A DNA stretch of 64,000 nucleotides from positions 101,071-165,070 of the forward strand of contig ML976981.1 in assembly GCA_010015675.1 (NCBI GenBank), given 5' to 3'. Shown in pieces: positions 61,480 through 64,000 of the stretch. The notes under the pieces are model-generated. The model was not told where the DNA came from. It saw only the letters and a program-made list of their open reading frames with translations, and did not search any database. Numbering within the stretch: position 1 is the first letter of the stretch; each line of letters begins with the position of its first letter. The DNA is from Byssothecium circinans (lineage: Eukaryota; Ascomycota; Dothideomycetes; Pleosporales; Massarinaceae). Made by a program: the position numbers and the translations under genes.

Positions 61480-61739
61480 CGTGACGGCGTTGAAGTGGGG
61501 AGAACGCGTCGCGTCTTGCTCCTGGTGAAGAGCTCTGTGCACGGTCCACCCCCGCAGTCGGCCCTCCCTCGATGGAATTCATCTTTCACAACGCAACCAT
61601 GTTTCCATCACGGCCTCCATTACTCTCTCCATCATAATAAAAATATCTTCATCGTAAACGAGAGTATATACATGTCCAACTTTGCTGACTAAATAACCGT
61701 CATCTACTGATTCCTTTCACACCTAGCTCGCCACGACCC

Positions 61740-62483
61740 TCAGCATCCCGGCGCCTGACACACTTTCTGCGAAGTAACGGCAACAGTGTACCCTGAGATA
61801 GTCGTCTTCGTCCACATCTGTCCACTAGTAGGCGTCAGAGTTTGACTCTTTAAAAGAGAAGGAAGATGTTACCTGGTGCCTTGGATCTCATAAGCCCCTG
61901 CACCCAACAATGGCACATACACTCCATTTTTTGTTGTCGCTGAGCAAGCCGTTATTGAAATAGTGGTGAACACTGGGGTCTGAACAAGCTCCCCGGGTAT
62001 CACTTGGTACGCTTGCACCCACCAGTCCGCTACAAGAGCAGTCAAGGCATCTGGGCTCGCTGTAATAGGAGCCGCCACTTCTTGCGTCGTCTTTTTGTTC
62101 TTGGTCTTGTTCTCGATCGTCACAGATCCACCAGTGCCCGTCTGAATGTTGACCGTGACCGTTATATTGTCACCATTCGCCGCCGGCACCGATGGTGACG
62201 TATCAATTGATCGACTCGGGAAGAAGGCCGACCATGTCGAAAGCGTTTTGTTGTACGAGACGCCGCCTCCGAGGACGTACGTCTGAGTCGTTGTATCACC
62301 AATTCCAACCCATATCGAAAGTCTATGGTCCCCGGTCAAATTTGGGACGATGAAGCTTCCAGTGACTGTTTCAAAGGAATCGCCGACAGGCGCCTTCAAA
62401 ACAGCACCTGCACGGTTGTAGTCGAATGCCGCAAGAGTGGCGGATATCCAGCACACAGCACTGATCAAAGCCGACAACTTCAT
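61740..62483 (-). CDS. G1 (eqolisin)-like secreted protein lacking catalytic residues
   Basis: Two exons on the minus strand, 61873-62483 and 61740-61824; 231 residues. A signal peptide covers ~18 residues. The fold signature of glutamic peptidases is recognisable: GAVL near the start, VTGSFIVPNL, SIWVGIGD, then a strand pair, VTVNIQTGTGGSVTIENKT and ADWWVQAY. In active family members the catalytic Gln lies in a segment like ILQTG and the catalytic Glu in AEWIVE. Here these read VLGGG and ADWWVQ, so both are replaced (Gln to Gly, Glu to Asp). It is probably not an active glutamic peptidase. It may be a binding protein or a decayed enzyme. Confidence 0.75.
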
Positions 62484-63297
62484 GGTGACGATTGCTGAAA
62501 AGAAGGTTCGAATCGAAAGCTTTGGAGGTTTTCATGCGTCACAGTCTTTAAAAGCTTTGATCCAAGCTCATAGATTGGATTCCGAGCTCGACCCGGTTAT
62601 GACCAAGTCCGTTCAGAACATTGATTTATTTTGAGGTCTAGGGTCAAGAGCAAGAACAAGGAATTGGTCGGTATATCTTGCGATCATTGGATCCATGTGA
62701 GGGATCAATATCGACGAATTTATCCTCTGCGACTTGGCGGCATGGCACCCTCGCAAATACGGGAATGAAGATCGGACAAACATTCCATACATCTTCCAGT
62801 AGTCCTACATTCGTGTCCTGAAATTGCATGTGGGGAGCAAAGGCGGGTAAAAGTTCGATCCTGAGCTCCCCACATCTACCCGGGTCACTACGCCAAGGTC
62901 GACATATTGATCAAATATCTACAACCAATACCAATTCTCCATTCAGAAGTCTAGGAGCGGTTTCAGCCGATCATTGTGGAAGAGTTCAACATGGACATGT
63001 CGGCTGCATACAGTGCGATGACCCCACGCTAACATGCTCGGAACAATCTGTATTCGCCCAACTTGCGCCGAGGGTATAGAGACGCACATCCTATCTCCAG
63101 CCCGGGTCTCAGGAAGCCAGATCCAGATGACTTCACAAGCCCGTACGTCCATGTTGCCAAGGGCCCCGCGACTTTATACTCAGCCGGCTTCTCAACAAAC
63201 CTTACTGTGACTTCGCTGTTTCCGATACCCTTAAGCGTCGAGGGGCACTGCTAGTTTGACACTTAAGACAGAGTTCAACATAACACGAGCCCTCACT
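62484..63297. other. Intergenic between two divergent secreted-protein genes
   Basis: About 810 bp. No supported gene; it should contain both promoters. Confidence 0.4.
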
Positions 63298-64000
63298 ATG
63301 AAGTGGACTTCCGTTACAGCTACTCTCGCGCTTCTTGCGCCCGCAGCCGCTCTCCTACGCTTCCAATGCGGTCAGCTGGTCATTGACAGATTAGACCCGC
63401 TGGTCACGCCAGGCGCAAACCCTTCGCCACATCTACATCAGATATTGGGCAAGCAGTATGTGTTTTTATCTAATGATAGCTTTCTGACGTCGGGCAGGCG
63501 GCAATTCTTTCAATGTCACAATGGATCCTAAGAAGGACATGCCCGGCGAGAGCACCTGTACTTCTTGTCAGGTAAGACAGTCGTCTGGCAACTTCGATGG
63601 AGGAGAATGCTAATAATGCGCAGTTCAGTGAAGACTTCTCCAACGCAAGTCTTCATAATATCTGTTACTACCCCCTATCCAGATTTCATAGGACAGATAC
63701 CCAGCTTGTGCAAGTAGCAGTTGTTGAACAGCATGCATATCTTGATTTGAAAATCTTCACTGACAAAATTTCTGGCTTGATTTAGTACTGGACAGCCACC
63801 CTGTAAGCAAAAGTGACCTCAATCAGCTGACCAATACCATACTAATACCCCCAGCTACTTCAAAGCCAAGAACAGCACATACAAGCGCCTGACCCAAAAG
63901 CCCAACGCAGGCTTCGACGGCGTAAACGGCGGCATGACGGTCTACTATATGCAAGACGGCCTCTACAACTTCAACCAAACCTCCAAAGTCACAGCCTTCA
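63298..64000 (+). CDS. DUF1996 secreted protein, 3' end outside the window
   Basis: Exons: 63298-63448, 63498-63571, 63625-63645, 63786-63802 and 63855 onward to the window edge. A signal peptide of ~18 residues is followed by RFQCGQLVIDRLDPLVTPG, SPHLHQI, GGNSFNVTMD, STCTSCQFSEDFSNYWTATL and GMTVYYMQDGLYN, the typical order of the DUF1996 domain found in secreted fungal proteins, some with WSC domains. Function is unknown; cell-wall or plant-material association is suspected for the family. Two introns use GC donors (GCAAGC at 63449 and GCAAGT at 63646). The second GC intron is 140 nt and is itself open in frame. Confidence 0.88.

Noticed and set aside
1..64000. CRISPR arrays or prokaryotic operons
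   Set aside because: No regularly spaced direct repeats; introns and gene content are fungal.

Overview
The window is nuclear DNA of a filamentous ascomycete (Pezizomycotina). Genes are split by short introns of mostly 45-75 nt with GT..AG ends and internal CTAAC/CTGAC-like branch sites. Many products are fungus-typical: one formin, Zn2Cys6 and fungal C2H2-type regulators, alpha-arrestins, a bicupin oxalate decarboxylase and a class II peroxidase. The mix, with F-box-like and DUF1996 genes, suits Dothideomycetes, but that placement is inference. About 20 protein genes are supported. No rRNA, tRNA, CRISPR or intact transposon was found.

Layout. 0-2 kb: AT-rich repeat remnants. 2.1-3.6 kb: NAD-dependent formate dehydrogenase. 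3.8-4.4 kb: small one-pass membrane protein. 5.1-10.4 kb: SepA/Bni1-type formin. 11.6-12.8 kb: F-box-like gene with an in-frame TAG unless an intron removes it. 15.3-16.3 kb: secreted class II peroxidase. 18.3-21.1 kb: Zn2Cys6 regulator in about nine exons. 22.9-25.8 kb: secreted GH2 beta-galactosidase. 25.8-29.4 kb: divergent TauD/TfdA dioxygenase and Dal5-type permease. 30.2-32.1 kb: sugar transporter. 33.1-34.6 kb: alpha-arrestin. 34.9-35.7 kb: DUF1275 membrane protein. 36.1-37.6 kb: oxalate decarboxylase. 37.8-38.4 kb: F-box-like protein. 39.5-42.1 kb: C2H2-type protein followed by a broken partial copy of itself. 43.0-44.7 kb: aldehyde dehydrogenase. 44.8-46.1 kb: second alpha-arrestin with a PPRY motif. 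46.6-47.3 kb: unrecognised acidic protein. 47.5-50.9 kb: divergent MAK16 (ribosome biogenesis) and MSS1 (mitochondrial tRNA-modifying GTPase). 51.7-51.9 kb: two matching micro-ORFs. 52-60.4 kb: gene-poor. 60.4-61.5 kb: HUS1 checkpoint clamp subunit. 61.7-62.5 kb: G1-peptidase-like protein lacking the usual catalytic residues. 63.3 kb to the end: DUF1996 secreted protein, cut by the window edge.

Functional links. Oxalate decarboxylase makes formate and formate dehydrogenase oxidises it to CO2, so both halves of an oxalate-to-CO2 route lie within 34 kb, though not adjacent. The TauD oxygenase and Dal5-type permease share an intergenic promoter and look like an uptake-plus-cleavage module for an organic acid or sulfonate. 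Sugar transporter, beta-galactosidase and peroxidase point to plant-matter use.

The most novel signal is the pair of micro-ORFs (MGRGGYN and MAGRGGYN) on one minus-strand stretch. They differ almost only at synonymous third codon positions, as expected if the peptide itself is selected.
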